Shown piece after piece: positions 55,225 through 64,000 of a DNA stretch of 64,000 nt. The translations under genes were made by a program, and so were the position numbers. Each line of letters starts with the position of its first letter. Position 1 is the stretch's first letter. The DNA lies in NCBI RefSeq assembly GCF_023973145.1, contig NZ_CP099546.1, positions 682,001 through 746,000 of the forward strand. Direction: 5' to 3'. Source of the DNA: Natronosalvus vescus. Lineage in GTDB: Archaea; Halobacteriota; Halobacteria; Halobacteriales; Natrialbaceae. The notes beneath the pieces were generated by a model. It worked only from the letters and a program-made list of their open reading frames with translations. It made no database searches and was not told where the DNA came from.

Positions 55225-57153
55225 ATGGACGGATCCGATCCACACGGCAGCTTCGAGGACATCCGCGACGAGGTCGACGGCGATCCGATGTGGAAGCTGG
55301 TCGACTACGTCACGCCCTACTGGCTCCCGCTGACCGTCGGCTTCCTCTCGACGATGATCAACCGTGCGGCACGGCTGTTTCCGGCTTTGATGATCGCGGC
55401 GGCGATCGACCTCGTGATCACCGCCTCGGGGAGCGGCGACAGCCTGCTGGCCGCCGCGGGGATCATCCCCGCCGAACCGGTACCGGAAGAACAGGTTGGC
55501 GATCGACTGAGCCTGCTCTACTACCTGGGCGGACTCACCATCGCCGCCTACGGGATCCAGTCGATCACACACTTCGGGGCGCGCTACTTCTTCCAGACGA
55601 CCGCCCAGCGCATCCAGCACGACCTGCGACTGGACACCTACGACCACATGCAGCGGCTCTCGCTCGACTTCTTCAACAACCACCAGACCGGCGGGATGAT
55701 GGCGATCCTGAACAGCGACGTCAACCGACTCGAGGAGTTCTTCAACAACGAACTCCGTCAGATCACCGAGGCGGTGTTGATCTTCGCGCTGGTCGGCGGC
55801 TACATGCTCTACACGGCCCCCTGGCTGGGCGTGCTGGTATTACTTCCGGTGCCGATCATCGCGCTCATCACGACCAAGTTCATCATCTGGATCGAGCCAA
55901 AGTACAAGCGGATCCGCGAACTCGTTGCACGGTTGAACACCCGACTCGCGAACAATCTGGGCGGGGCGGCCATCGTGAAGTCCTTCGACCGCTACGACGT
56001 GGAGAATCGGCGCGTCGAAGTTCAGAGCGAGGGCTACCGTGACGAACAGATCAGCGCCATCACAGTGCGAAAGGCGTTTTTCGCCTCGCTTCGCCTCATC
56101 GTCGGGGCGATGTTCGTCGCCATCCTCGTCCTCGGCGGTCGCTCGGCGATCACCGCGGGTGGGCTCACGGCCGGGACGTTCGTCGTTTTCTTCATGTACC
56201 TCCGGGAACTCGACGGGCCGATGACTCGCATCGGCAAGACTGCGAACAACTACCAGAAGGCAAAATCCAGCGCCGAGCGAGTCTTCGGCATTCTGGCGAC
56301 CGACGCCGACATCCAGTCGCCGTCGAACGCACACAGCCCCGACACCCTCGAGGGCGACGTCGACTTCGACGGCGTCGATTTCAGCTACGCCGACGACGGC
56401 GAGCAAATCCTGGATGACGTGTCCCTCGAGGTCGAGGCGGGTGAAACGGTCGGCTTCGCGGGCACCAGTGGCTCCGGCAAGTCGACGCTGTTGAAACTCC
56501 CGACCCGGTTTTACGATGTCGACTCGGGAACGGTTCGGATCGACGAGAACGACGTCCGCGAGTACGACCTTCAGACACTCAGGGATCGGATCGGGGTCGT
56601 CGAACAGGATCCGTACATGTTCTCGGGTACGATTCGGGAGAACGTCGCCTACGGGGACGACGAGGCGTTCCAGACGGTTCTCGAGGCCGAAGACGAGGTT
56701 CCGGCGGGTGTCGACGAACGGATTCGAACGGCCGCGAAGGCAGCCGGTGCCCACCGGTTCATCGAGGAGCTCCCCGAGGGTTACGACACGATGGTCGGCG
56801 AACGTGGCGTCAAACTCTCGGGTGGGCAACGTCAGCGCGTCTCCATCGCCCGGACGATCCTCAACGATCCGGACGTGATCGTGCTGGACGAGGCGACGAG
56901 CGACGTCGACACCGAGACCGAGTCGCTCATCCAGCGGAACCTGGACGAACTCACCGCCGATCGGACGGCGTTCGTCATCGCCCACCGGCTGTCGACGATC
57001 CAGGACGCCGATCGCATCGTCGTCATGGAGGACGGGGAGATCATCGAGGTCGGCACCCACGAGGAACTGGTGGACGCGTCGGGAACGTACGCCTCCCTCT
57101 GGGAGTCTCAGACGAGCGAGGAGGAACACCAGGCGCTCGAGGCCGACGACTGA
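55225..57153 (+). CDS. ABC exporter (fused permease and ATPase)
   Basis: A 642-residue half-size exporter with six hydrophobic helices (about 30-330) and a C-terminal ATPase. Walker A is GTSGSGKST with Lys419; signature LSGGQRQRVSIART; Walker B VIVLDEATSDVD; H-loop IAHRLS. The coupling region FFNNHQTGGMMAILNSDVNRLE is normal. It works as a homodimer, exporting lipids, peptides or drugs. Start ATG 55225 is chosen; no clear operon partner lies beside it. Confidence 0.95.
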   Translation: MDGSDPHGSFEDIRDEVDGDPMWKLVDYVTPYWLPLTVGFLSTMINRAARLFPALMIAAAIDLVITASGSGDSLLAAAGIIPAEPVPEEQVGDRLSLLYYLGGLTIAAYGIQSITHFGARYFFQTTAQRIQHDLRLDTYDHMQRLSLDFFNNHQTGGMMAILNSDVNRLEEFFNNELRQITEAVLIFALVGGYMLYTAPWLGVLVLLPVPIIALITTKFIIWIEPKYKRIRELVARLNTRLANNLGGAAIVKSFDRYDVENRRVEVQSEGYRDEQISAITVRKAFFASLRLIVGAMFVAILVLGGRSAITAGGLTAGTFVVFFMYLRELDGPMTRIGKTANNYQKAKSSAERVFGILATDADIQSPSNAHSPDTLEGDVDFDGVDFSYADDGEQILDDVSLEVEAGETVGFAGTSGSGKSTLLKLPTRFYDVDSGTVRIDENDVREYDLQTLRDRIGVVEQDPYMFSGTIRENVAYGDDEAFQTVLEAEDEVPAGVDERIRTAAKAAGAHRFIEELPEGYDTMVGERGVKLSGGQRQRVSIARTILNDPDVIVLDEATSDVDTETESLIQRNLDELTADRTAFVIAHRLSTIQDADRIVVMEDGEIIEVGTHEELVDASGTYASLWESQTSEEEHQALEADD

Positions 57154-57229
57154 CTTCGGCGGTCAGTTCGCCATCTTCCGATCTTCCGAGACCCACAGGT
57201 TCAAACGAGTGCAGGTTGGGAACCGTACC

Positions 57230-59143
57230 ATGGTACGGGATGTTCGACCCTATCTGAGCGCTCGCGGGACGAGGGGGCCGTCGATCACGTCGGACGGTCG
57301 GTTAGCGTTCCGCACGGACACGACGGGGACGATGCAAATCTGGATCCTCGAGGAGCCACAGGGGTGGCCGACCCAGCGGACGTTCTACGACGAGCGCGTG
57401 TCGTTCGTCTCGTGGTCGCCCACGGGCGACGCGATCGCGTTCGGGAAGGACACCGGCGCAGACGAGCACGACCAGCTGTTCCGGCTCGATCCCGACGACG
57501 GGACGATCGAGCAGTTGACGGATCGACCGGATGCGATCCACTCGTGGGGCGGTTGGAGCCCCGAGGGCAATCGGATCGCCTTCACCGCCAACCGTCGCGA
57601 CGCCGCGCACTTCGACGTGTACGTGATGGCAGTCGACGATCGGCCGACAACCGATGAGGCTCACAATCGAGCGATAACCGGTGTCGAGAACGATCCGACA
57701 CTCGTGTACGAAGGCGAGGGACGGATCCACGTCGCAGACTGGAGCCCGGATGGCGACCGTCTGCTCGTCGGCAAAGCTCACGCGAGCTCCGACGACGACC
57801 TCTTCGTTGTCGACGTCGCGACCGGTGAGGGTCGACACGTCACGCCCCACGAGGGGCACGTGCGCTACGGCCATCCGACGTTCGGCCCCGACGGATCCGC
57901 GGTCTACTGCGTGAGCGACGCGAACGCCGACACGATGGAACTCGTTCGGATCGACGTCGAGTCACTCGACGTCGAGACGGTGTTCGACGGGGGCGAGTGG
58001 AGCGTCGACGAGTTCGCCTTCGACGCCGCCACCGGGCGACTCGCCTTCGCGCGAAACGTGGACGGCTACGCCGAGGTACAGGCGGGTCGGCTGGTGTCCC
58101 CTGCGGCGGTCGCCACCACCGAGGTTGAGATCCCTGAGGGCGTCGCGTCCGACCTGACGATCGGTTCCGGGGGTGATCGGTTGGCGATGACCGTTTCCGC
58201 GACCGATCTGAACTACTCCATTTACCTCGTCGACCTGGCTGATGCGCTGGTGGGGAACGCGACCGAACGGAATATCCTCGAGGGGAACGCGCCTGAGGGA
58301 AACACGCCAGAGGCTGAGCGCTGGACGGTTCCCTCCGCCGGCGGAATCCCGCTCGAGCGATACCACACGCCCGACCTGATCCGCTACGAGACGTTCGACG
58401 ACCGGGAGATTCCGGCGTTCTTCACCCTCCCCGATGACGCCAAGGGCGAGTCAGGGGAGACGCCGGTGATCGTCGACATCCACGGCGGCCCCCACTCCCA
58501 GCGCCGCCCGTCCTGGCGGAATCGTCCCATCAGACAGTACTTCCTCGATTCCGGTTTCGCCCTCTTCGAACCGAACGTTCGGGGCTCCTCAGGCTACGGC
58601 CGCGAGTACGCCGCACTCGACGACGTGGAAAAGCGCATGGATTCGGTTCGCGACGTCGCGGCTGGCGTCGAGTGGCTCCGCGATCATCCGGCGATCGACG
58701 GCGACTCGATCGTCTGCTACGGGCGCTCCTACGGCGGGTTCATGGTGCTCGCGTGCATCACCGAGTACCCCGACCTGTGGGCGGCCGCCGTCGACTTCGT
58801 CGGCATCGCCGACTGGATCACGTTCCTCGAGAACACCGGCGACTACCGGCGCTCTCACCGCGAGGCCGAGTACGGCTCGCTCGAGGACGACCGGGCGTTC
58901 CTCGAGTCGATCAGTCCCATTCACAAGGTCGACCGCATCGAGTGCCCGCTGTTCGTCCAACACGGCGTGAACGACCCCCGTGTGCCGGTGGGCGAAGCAC
59001 GACAGATCGCTGACGCCGTCGCAGAACAGGGTATCCCCGTCGAAACGTGTCTCTTCGAGGACGAGGGCCACCACACAACTAAACTCGAGAACCGGGTCGA
59101 GCAGTTCGAACGGATCGCCGCCTTCCTCGAGGAGCACGTGTAG
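57230..59143 (+). CDS. S9 family peptidase (acylaminoacyl-peptidase/DPP type)
   Basis: A 637-residue serine peptidase of the prolyl oligopeptidase family. The N-terminal beta-propeller part has repeats such as SWSPTGDAIAF and DWSPDGDRLLV. The C-terminal alpha/beta hydrolase has Ser500 in GRSYGGF, Asp582 in HGVNDPRVPV, and His614 in EGHHTTK, the expected triad order. It removes acylated or proline-related N-terminal residues from short peptides. Start ATG 57230 is preferred to GTG 57209. A GGAACC-rich gap separates it from the exporter gene by 76 bases. Confidence 0.93.
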   Translation: MVRDVRPYLSARGTRGPSITSDGRLAFRTDTTGTMQIWILEEPQGWPTQRTFYDERVSFVSWSPTGDAIAFGKDTGADEHDQLFRLDPDDGTIEQLTDRPDAIHSWGGWSPEGNRIAFTANRRDAAHFDVYVMAVDDRPTTDEAHNRAITGVENDPTLVYEGEGRIHVADWSPDGDRLLVGKAHASSDDDLFVVDVATGEGRHVTPHEGHVRYGHPTFGPDGSAVYCVSDANADTMELVRIDVESLDVETVFDGGEWSVDEFAFDAATGRLAFARNVDGYAEVQAGRLVSPAAVATTEVEIPEGVASDLTIGSGGDRLAMTVSATDLNYSIYLVDLADALVGNATERNILEGNAPEGNTPEAERWTVPSAGGIPLERYHTPDLIRYETFDDREIPAFFTLPDDAKGESGETPVIVDIHGGPHSQRRPSWRNRPIRQYFLDSGFALFEPNVRGSSGYGREYAALDDVEKRMDSVRDVAAGVEWLRDHPAIDGDSIVCYGRSYGGFMVLACITEYPDLWAAAVDFVGIADWITFLENTGDYRRSHREAEYGSLEDDRAFLESISPIHKVDRIECPLFVQHGVNDPRVPVGEARQIADAVAEQGIPVETCLFEDEGHHTTKLENRVEQFERIAAFLEEHV

Positions 59144-59179
59144 CGAGATCGCAACTCGAGCGTCGCCGACGGTGCGTGG

Positions 59180-59602
59180 TCAGTAGGAGGGGCGCTGTGC
59201 CTGGATGACGCCGGCGAGTTGCTGGTGTTCGTCGGCGAGCAGTTCGTTCAGGTCGTCACTCGTGATGATCCCGGTCAGTTCACCGTCAGAATCCACGACG
59301 GGAAGTCGACGAATGCCGTGTTCGCTCATCAGTTCGGTTGCCTGGTAAAAGCCGTCACCCTGGTCTATCGTACACAGATCCGTCGACATGACGGCTTCGG
59401 CGGTTACTTCCGTCGGGTCGTCACCCGCGGCGACGACTCGCACCGCCAGGTCGCGATCCGTGACGATGCCAACGGGCTCGTTGCCGTCGGTGATCACGAC
59501 GCTGCCGATGTCCTCGTCGTCCATCATCGTCGCGAGTTCGCTGGCCGGTTCGTCTACGGACGCCGTGATGACATCGCTCCGTGCGAGATTTTCGATTGGC
59601 AT
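59180..59602 (-). CDS. Two-CBS-domain protein
   Basis: A 140-residue protein made of two CBS domains (about 8-60 and 70-125): SVVITDGNEPVGIVTDRDLAVRVVA and IRRLPVVDSDGELTGIITSDDLNELL. CBS pairs bind adenosine nucleotides and regulate partner enzymes or channels. No partner is adjacent, so the target is unknown. It converges with the S9 peptidase gene with 36 bases between stops. Confidence 0.93.
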   Translation of the reverse strand: MPIENLARSDVITASVDEPASELATMMDDEDIGSVVITDGNEPVGIVTDRDLAVRVVAAGDDPTEVTAEAVMSTDLCTIDQGDGFYQATELMSEHGIRRLPVVDSDGELTGIITSDDLNELLADEHQQLAGVIQAQRPSY

Positions 59603-59767
59603 CGTTCCAACTGTCCTTCACCGACGACGGTCATAATGCCAGACCCTACTGGTTGTCTGCGGGTATCGTCACGGGTGCTGACACTGATAGAAGCGCTCTG
59701 GTTCGAGTCATCGACACTCGGGATGGAACCGTAGTAGTGGCTCGCAGGGTTGCTCTCGGCGAGAATA

Positions 59768-59841
59768 TGGGCCAACTCGGATTTGAACCGAGAGCCTCCA
59801 CCTTATCAGAGTGGCGCTCAACCTGATTGAGCTATTGGCCC
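59768..59841 (-). tRNA. tRNA-Ile (anticodon GAU)
   Basis: The minus strand folds as a 74-base cloverleaf: acceptor GGGCCAA with TTGGCCC and discriminator A; anticodon arm CCACT-CTGATAA-GGTGG, giving GAT (decodes AUC/AUU); T arm CTCGG-TTCAAAT-CCGAG. There is no intron and no encoded CCA. A TATA-like TTTAAA at 59873-59878 (in CGTTTAAACG) lies about 32 bases upstream, suggesting its own promoter. Confidence 0.94.
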
Positions 59842-59870
59842 GCTTCGCAATAGGCAGTTGCGTGGAGGGA

Positions 59871-59880
59871 CGTTTAAACG
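59871..59880 (-). promoter_or_regulatory. TATA-like box of tRNA-Ile
   Basis: The palindromic CGTTTAAACG at 59871-59880 is 30 to 35 bases before the tRNA-Ile 5' end, an ordinary distance for an archaeal tRNA promoter. Confidence 0.45.
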
Positions 59881-59908
59881 TTTCTTTCTTGCAGACCCGT
59901 GAGAACCG

Positions 59909-60577
59909 CTAGCGAGCGGTGGCGTCGCCGGTGTCGTCACGGTCGTCCTCATCGTCCTCGAGATCGAACCGTGTATCCCTGGTCTCTTCGTGCCCGGTAT
60001 CGACCGTGTAGGCGTCTTCGCCGAGGTCGACGGTGTCGTCGGATCCGTCGCTGTGCTCCCCTCGAGCGGTTCCCACCGTAAAACCACCGGCGGAACTCGA
60101 GGTGCCGCCGGCCCACGAGGCGCGGGCGGATCCCCCGTCTCCGCTCGAGTCGTCCGGGAAGCCGCTCGTCCAGACGACGCCGCTGGCGAGGCCGTCGGTC
60201 TGTTTGTCGAGGTAGGGGACGATGATGAACCGCTTGAGCGCCATCCGGATGGGAATCCGCGTCGGCGGGAGTACGAGCAGGAAGCCGATGGCGTCCGTTA
60301 CCAGCCCCGGCGTCAGCAGGAACGCGCCAGCGGCGATCAACAATCCACCGTCGAGGAGCTGGTTCGTCGGTGGCTTCCCCGCTGCCAGCGACTGTTGTGT
60401 CTTCCGGAGCGTTCTGCGGCCTTCGGCCCGTACGAGTAACATCCCGATGAGGCCGGTCAGGACGACCAGTGCGACCATCCCGACCCACCCTAGCACGTCG
60501 TACTGGGAGACGACGATGGCGAGCAACACCGCGTCGAGAAACGGGATGAACAACAACGCGAGGATCCACCGAAGCAT
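59909..60577 (-). CDS. FxsA-family membrane protein
   Basis: A 222-residue protein whose first about 125 residues match FxsA: LRWILALLFIPFLDAVLLAIVVS, GMVALVVLTGLIGMLLVRAEGRRTL, and GGLLIAAGAFLLTPGLVTDAIGFLLVLPPTR. The second half is Ser/Gly/Asp-rich and acidic, a halophilic extension. FxsA is a cytoplasmic membrane protein that influences phage F exclusion in E. coli, with unknown function in archaea. The tRNA-Ile lies 68 bases downstream on the same strand. Confidence 0.87.
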   Translation of the reverse strand: MLRWILALLFIPFLDAVLLAIVVSQYDVLGWVGMVALVVLTGLIGMLLVRAEGRRTLRKTQQSLAAGKPPTNQLLDGGLLIAAGAFLLTPGLVTDAIGFLLVLPPTRIPIRMALKRFIIVPYLDKQTDGLASGVVWTSGFPDDSSGDGGSARASWAGGTSSSAGGFTVGTARGEHSDGSDDTVDLGEDAYTVDTGHEETRDTRFDLEDDEDDRDDTGDATAR

Positions 60578-60730
60578 TACTCGAGATAGCTGCCCGAGGG
60601 TGAAAACCCTTTACTCTCTCTGCAGGCTGGCTGGTTCCTCGATCGTCCTCGAGTCCCGAGCGCGAACCACAGGTGCGTACTGAAAGTCCCGAACGAAGGG
60701 CTTACCCCACCGACAGCCCACCGATCGGGT

Positions 60731-62458
60731 ATGGAAGACGTCACGCGGGTCGAGTGGCGCGAGTGGGGGACAACGGCGTTCGACGAGGCAGCCGAGCGCG
60801 ATGTCCCGGTCTTGCTCTCGCTCACGGCGACCTGGTGCGATCACTGCCACGAGATGGATGCCGAAACGTACGCCGTCCCGACGCTGGCGGCGAACGTCAA
60901 CGATGGGTTCGTCCCGGTTCGCGTCGACGTGGATCGCCAGCCACGCGTGCGCGACCGGTACAACATGGGCGGCTTTCCGTCGACGGTCTTTCTCGCTCCG
61001 GACGGCTCGCTGTTGACTGGCGCCGGCTATCTGGGACAGGATGGATTGCGACAGGTGCTCGAGAGCGTTCGCACCATGTGGCAGGAGAAGGGAGCCGACG
61101 CGGGAACGATTCCGCGTCCGCTCCGGGACACCGAGACGCCGTCGGGGTCGCTGACGGCCGACGTCGAACGACAGATGCTCGGCCAGCTCACCGACAGCTA
61201 CGACGAGGTTGCCGGCGGGTGGGGTGAGCAGCCGAAGTTCCCGCTGCCGGACGCCCTCGAGTTCGCGCTCAAGCGCGACCGGGAGATGGCGTTACGATCG
61301 TTCGACGCCGTCTCGGCGAACCTGCTCGACGAACACGAGGGCGGGTTCTATCGGTTTGCCACCGAGCGAAACTGGTCGGGGATCCAGCACGAGAAGCTGC
61401 TCGATTCGAACGCAGCGCTCGTGCGGGCGTTCGCGAACGCCTACCTCTACACGGGAGCCGACACCTACCGCCAGCCGGCCGAGCGAACGATCGAGTACCT
61501 GACGACGACGCTCTGGACGACTGGCGATACGACTGATGCTGACGGAGCTGCTGAGGAGGAGACGACCGGTACCCGAGGCGCGTTCGCCGGCAGTCAGGCG
61601 CCAGGCGATCCAGCGGCATACACCCTCGAGGCCAGCGACCGGGAGGCCACCGCGGAACCGCCAGTGGACGGGACTGTTTTCGCGGGCGCGAACGCACTGG
61701 CCGTCGACGCGCTCTGTACCTACCACGCCTACACCGACGACGAACGCGTGCGTCGATACGCCGAGCGTGCCCTGACCACACTTCGGGAGGAACTGCTCGA
61801 GAACGGCGTCGTCGTGCACCACCGAACCCCACGGGGCGAGGGTGCTGATGAGACGGACACGAACACGGAACCCGATAATGTGATCGAACGCGGCCTCCTC
61901 GCCGACCAGGCGCGCGTGCTCCAGGCGCTGACGACCGCTCGAGCTGTTCTCGGCGAGGGGACGGTCGAGGAGGCGGTAGCCGTCGCGGAGGCGACCGTCG
62001 ATCGGCTTCGCGACGGGGACTCGTTCGTCGACGGGCCGGCCGACGGTGCGGGTCTGCTCGAGCGTCCGCTACGGCCGCTGAACACGAACGTCGAACTGGC
62101 CGACGCGCTCCTCGATCTGGCGGCCATCACGGGCGACGATCGATACGAGACGATCGCTCGCGAAACCCTCGAGGCGTTCGCCGGCGCGAGCGATCGGTTC
62201 AACGTCCAGGTCGCCCGGTATGCGAGCGTGACGACGCGCGTGCTTGAGGGAACGCTAGTGATCCGCGTCGGATCGCCTGCCGGCTCCGATCTCCACCGGG
62301 CGGCCTGCCGGATCGCCGATCACGAGAAAGTCGTCGTCCCAGACGCTTCCGACGTCCAGGATGGCGAGGCGGTCGCCACTATGGGGGATCGATCGACCGC
62401 ACCTGTGACAACGCCCGCCGAGTTGAGCGAGCAGCTTGCAACGTTGCTGTCGGCGTAA
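60731..62458 (+). CDS. DUF255 thioredoxin-domain protein (YyaL/SPATA20-like)
   Basis: A 575-residue protein with an N-terminal thioredoxin-like domain of the DUF255 type: CDHC redox site with Cys36 and Cys39 in TATWCDHCHEMDAETY, and YNMGGFPSTVFLAPDG. The following about 400 residues form an (alpha/alpha) barrel-like region, with GGWGEQPKFPLPDALEF and DHEGGFYRFATERNW typical of the family. The family is proposed to modify sugars or act in redox, but the reaction is unknown. A loop of about 30 residues (TTGDTTDADGAAEEETTGTR) is acidic insertion. ATG 60731. Confidence 0.9.
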   Translation: MEDVTRVEWREWGTTAFDEAAERDVPVLLSLTATWCDHCHEMDAETYAVPTLAANVNDGFVPVRVDVDRQPRVRDRYNMGGFPSTVFLAPDGSLLTGAGYLGQDGLRQVLESVRTMWQEKGADAGTIPRPLRDTETPSGSLTADVERQMLGQLTDSYDEVAGGWGEQPKFPLPDALEFALKRDREMALRSFDAVSANLLDEHEGGFYRFATERNWSGIQHEKLLDSNAALVRAFANAYLYTGADTYRQPAERTIEYLTTTLWTTGDTTDADGAAEEETTGTRGAFAGSQAPGDPAAYTLEASDREATAEPPVDGTVFAGANALAVDALCTYHAYTDDERVRRYAERALTTLREELLENGVVVHHRTPRGEGADETDTNTEPDNVIERGLLADQARVLQALTTARAVLGEGTVEEAVAVAEATVDRLRDGDSFVDGPADGAGLLERPLRPLNTNVELADALLDLAAITGDDRYETIARETLEAFAGASDRFNVQVARYASVTTRVLEGTLVIRVGSPAGSDLHRAACRIADHEKVVVPDASDVQDGEAVATMGDRSTAPVTTPAELSEQLATLLSA

Positions 62459-62505
62459 TCTGGGCGCCTCGAGGGAACTCGCCGAGCGATCAAACTACCC
62501 AAGCG

Positions 62506-62513
62506 TTTATACT
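62506..62513 (+). promoter_or_regulatory. TATA-like box of the TrmB gene
   Basis: TTTATACT at 62506-62513 is about 25 bases before the ATG at 62536. Confidence 0.45.
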
Positions 62514-62535
62514 TGTGGATTACCGTGGTAGGGAT

Positions 62536-63339
62536 ATGGCCACGTTACGGGATCTCGGACTCTCTGAGTACGAAGCACGGGCGTACCGGGCACTGCTCAA
62601 CACCGGCCCCACAACCGCAAAAGAGTTGTCCCGCGCGAGCGACGTCCCGATGGGGCGCATTTACGACGTGCTCAACAGCATCGAACAGTACAATCTGGTG
62701 CGTAGTCAGACCGCCAGCCGACCCAAAAAGTACGTCGCCGTCGAGCCCGCGACGGCGCTCGACCGGCTGCTGGACGACAAAAAACGCGAACTCGAGGAGA
62801 AAGCAGATCAGTACGAGTCCATCGTCGACGACCTGGCTGCGGAACTCGACGCGGCCGAGCCGGTCGAAGAGCAGTTCTGGACGGCCGCCGTCGGCCCCGA
62901 TGAGACGATCGACCTGTTGCTCGAGCGCCTCGCTGCCGCCGACCGGAACATCGTGATGGTGGCGGCCGACCCCTCGCCGCAGATCGACATCCGAACGGTC
63001 GGCGACGACGTGCTGGCGACGCTCGAGGCGGCGCTCGACCGCGGCGTGTCGGTGAACGTCCTTATGAGCCGCAGTCTGGTGAATGCACTCTCGCCGAGGG
63101 TGGGCCGGCGCTATCAGGAAGCGTTGCAGGAACGATCGGATTTCGACGTGCGGACGAACGACGACGTGACCGGCTCGTTCAACGTGATCGACGACGTCGA
63201 GGTCGTCATCCAGGTACCGAACCCGCTGGGATCGGGCGAGGCCTTCGGGATGATCGATCTGAAGGATCCGGAGTTCGCCGCGGACGTCCACGAGGAGTTT
63301 TTACCGCGGTGGGAAGCGGCGACGCCGTTGACGTTTTGA
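62536..63339 (+). CDS. TrmB family transcriptional regulator
   Basis: A 267-residue regulator. The N-terminal winged helix is LSEYEARAYRALLNTGPTTAKELSRASDVPMGRIYDVLNSIEQYNLV, as in TrmB. A coiled helix (KKRELEEKADQYESIVDDL) follows, then a C-terminal sugar-binding-like region (VRTNDDVTGSFNVIDDVEVVIQVPNP). TrmB proteins control sugar uptake and central carbon metabolism in archaea. ATG 62536 is favoured; a frame start at 62515 would add seven residues. No target gene adjoins it clearly. Confidence 0.92.
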   Translation: MATLRDLGLSEYEARAYRALLNTGPTTAKELSRASDVPMGRIYDVLNSIEQYNLVRSQTASRPKKYVAVEPATALDRLLDDKKRELEEKADQYESIVDDLAAELDAAEPVEEQFWTAAVGPDETIDLLLERLAAADRNIVMVAADPSPQIDIRTVGDDVLATLEAALDRGVSVNVLMSRSLVNALSPRVGRRYQEALQERSDFDVRTNDDVTGSFNVIDDVEVVIQVPNPLGSGEAFGMIDLKDPEFAADVHEEFLPRWEAATPLTF

Positions 63340-63498
63340 CCGTCGTGGACGGCTCGCTCCGGATTCTTCTCTCAGTATTTCCCGTCTCGCTCTGTATGCC
63401 TTTCCCGGTCTCACTCGAGTCCGCAGATCGATGTCTCTCGAGTAGTGGCGTTCTCGGCGACGCAGAAGGGCGGTCAAATGAACGCGTGGGTAAAAGCG

Positions 63499-63852
63499 CT
63501 ACTCGCCCTGTTCGGCGAGTTTCAGGTACGGGTCGATCACGTGTCGGTCGATCGCAAGCGAGACGAGTTCGGTTTCCTCGTCGTATCGAACGAGGCCGAA
63601 ATCACACAGGTACGGCAGGTGCCGGTGATGTAAATCGACGAGGATGCGCTGGTACCAGTCGAAGGACGGGGTGTCCTCTTTCAGGGCGATGTATTCGCCG
63701 AGATCGCCGATGTGGATTGCCGCCGGCTTCTGTGCGAGATACGAGAGCGTAAACTGGCGTCGTTCCTCCGCAAAGGCCCCGAACAGGTGGGTGGGGGTGA
63801 TCTCGACGGTCGCAGGTGCTGTGTTCTGCGGATGCTTGGTTTGTGGCTTCAT
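63499..63852 (-). CDS. DUF7344-type winged-helix protein
   Basis: A 117-residue protein. Pattern: GAFAEERRQFTLSYLAQKPAAIHIGDLGEYI, then LVDLHHRHLPYLCDFGLVRYDEETELVSLAIDR, the recognition helix and wing; the short LHHxHLPxLxxFGLVxYD motif resembles the two relatives at 10961-11326 and 28731-29198. Presumed transcription factor with no known target. Start ATG 63852. Confidence 0.78.
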   Translation of the reverse strand: MKPQTKHPQNTAPATVEITPTHLFGAFAEERRQFTLSYLAQKPAAIHIGDLGEYIALKEDTPSFDWYQRILVDLHHRHLPYLCDFGLVRYDEETELVSLAIDRHVIDPYLKLAEQGE

Positions 63853-63978
63853 AGTGGCTCTGTACCGTACCTACGCTCTCGCACCGACCAGTCTCGTCGC
63901 CAACTTCAGCAGAGTACGTATCGAGGTGTCGCGCGCATCCACATAACCTTTGTTGTGTGGGTCATATCTAGAAAGAAA

Positions 63979-64000
63979 ATGGTTCAGGGACGTTACCGGT
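63979..64000 (+). CDS. Possible start of a new gene, cut by the window edge
   Basis: An ATG at 63979 opens MVQGRYR before the window ends. A CACATAACC and a TCATATC stretch lie 20 to 40 bases upstream, which may be its promoter. Too short to identify. Confidence 0.3.

Overview
The window looks like ordinary chromosome of a halophilic archaeon. Coding DNA is GC-rich, proteins are acidic with Asp/Glu-rich linkers, the CTCGAG word recurs throughout, and many genes start about 25 to 30 bases after a TATA-like box, which implies leaderless transcripts. Haloarchaea-specific families (HalX response regulator, Bat-type HTH activators, winged-helix proteins of the DUF7344 type) support this. The CTCGAG excess points to Natrialbales, but that is an inference. 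I see two tRNA genes, no rRNA, no CRISPR array and no intact insertion sequence.

Layout. 1-6.7 kb holds a site-2 protease (cut by the window edge), an isochorismatase-family hydrolase, gpmI, a hairpin-rich tract carrying copies of a tRNA 3' end, tRNA-Arg(CCU), tatA, a peroxiredoxin and an HD phosphohydrolase. 6.7-13.6 kb holds katG among several small transcription regulators in a less GC-rich stretch, then a class-C beta-lactamase-like hydrolase. 13.7-21 kb holds a MATE exporter, a membrane histidine kinase, an unusual M24 (creatinase/prolidase-fold) protein, a macrodomain protein, a CheW-like protein and a HalX response regulator. 21-31 kb holds purL, a dNTPase-like HD protein, an amidohydrolase, a protein with a long acidic low-complexity tract, and an Lrp regulator overlapping an aminotransferase gene. 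31-35 kb holds small membrane or unknown proteins, a TM-helix channel-like protein and an Eis-like acetyltransferase.

35-42.4 kb is the clearest pathway unit: a BMP-type lipoprotein, a double-ABC ATPase and two permeases, plus a nucleoside hydrolase just upstream, which together read as nucleoside uptake and cleavage. A divergent ornithine-cyclodeaminase-family gene follows. 42.7-53.2 kb holds a PAS-PAS-GAF histidine kinase that has lost key catalytic residues, a two-gene unit of a duplicated EthD-like protein and an HD protein, an MFS transporter, a PAC2 protein facing a His-rich zinc-ribbon microprotein, two convergent sulfatase-superfamily enzymes with different nucleophile residues, and truA. 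53.7-64 kb holds an MgtC/DUF4010 membrane protein, an ABC exporter, an S9 peptidase, a CBS pair, tRNA-Ile(GAU), an FxsA-like protein, a DUF255 thioredoxin-fold protein, a TrmB regulator and another DUF7344-type regulator.

I did not find one multi-gene system that I can call undescribed with confidence. The best leads are the tRNA-Arg 3'-end copies with hairpins (3.9-4.14 kb), the Cys/Thr sulfatase-superfamily pair (49-52 kb), the degenerate histidine kinase (42.7 kb), the M24 protein lacking a metal ligand (18 kb) and the EthD-duplication/HD unit (44.9 kb).
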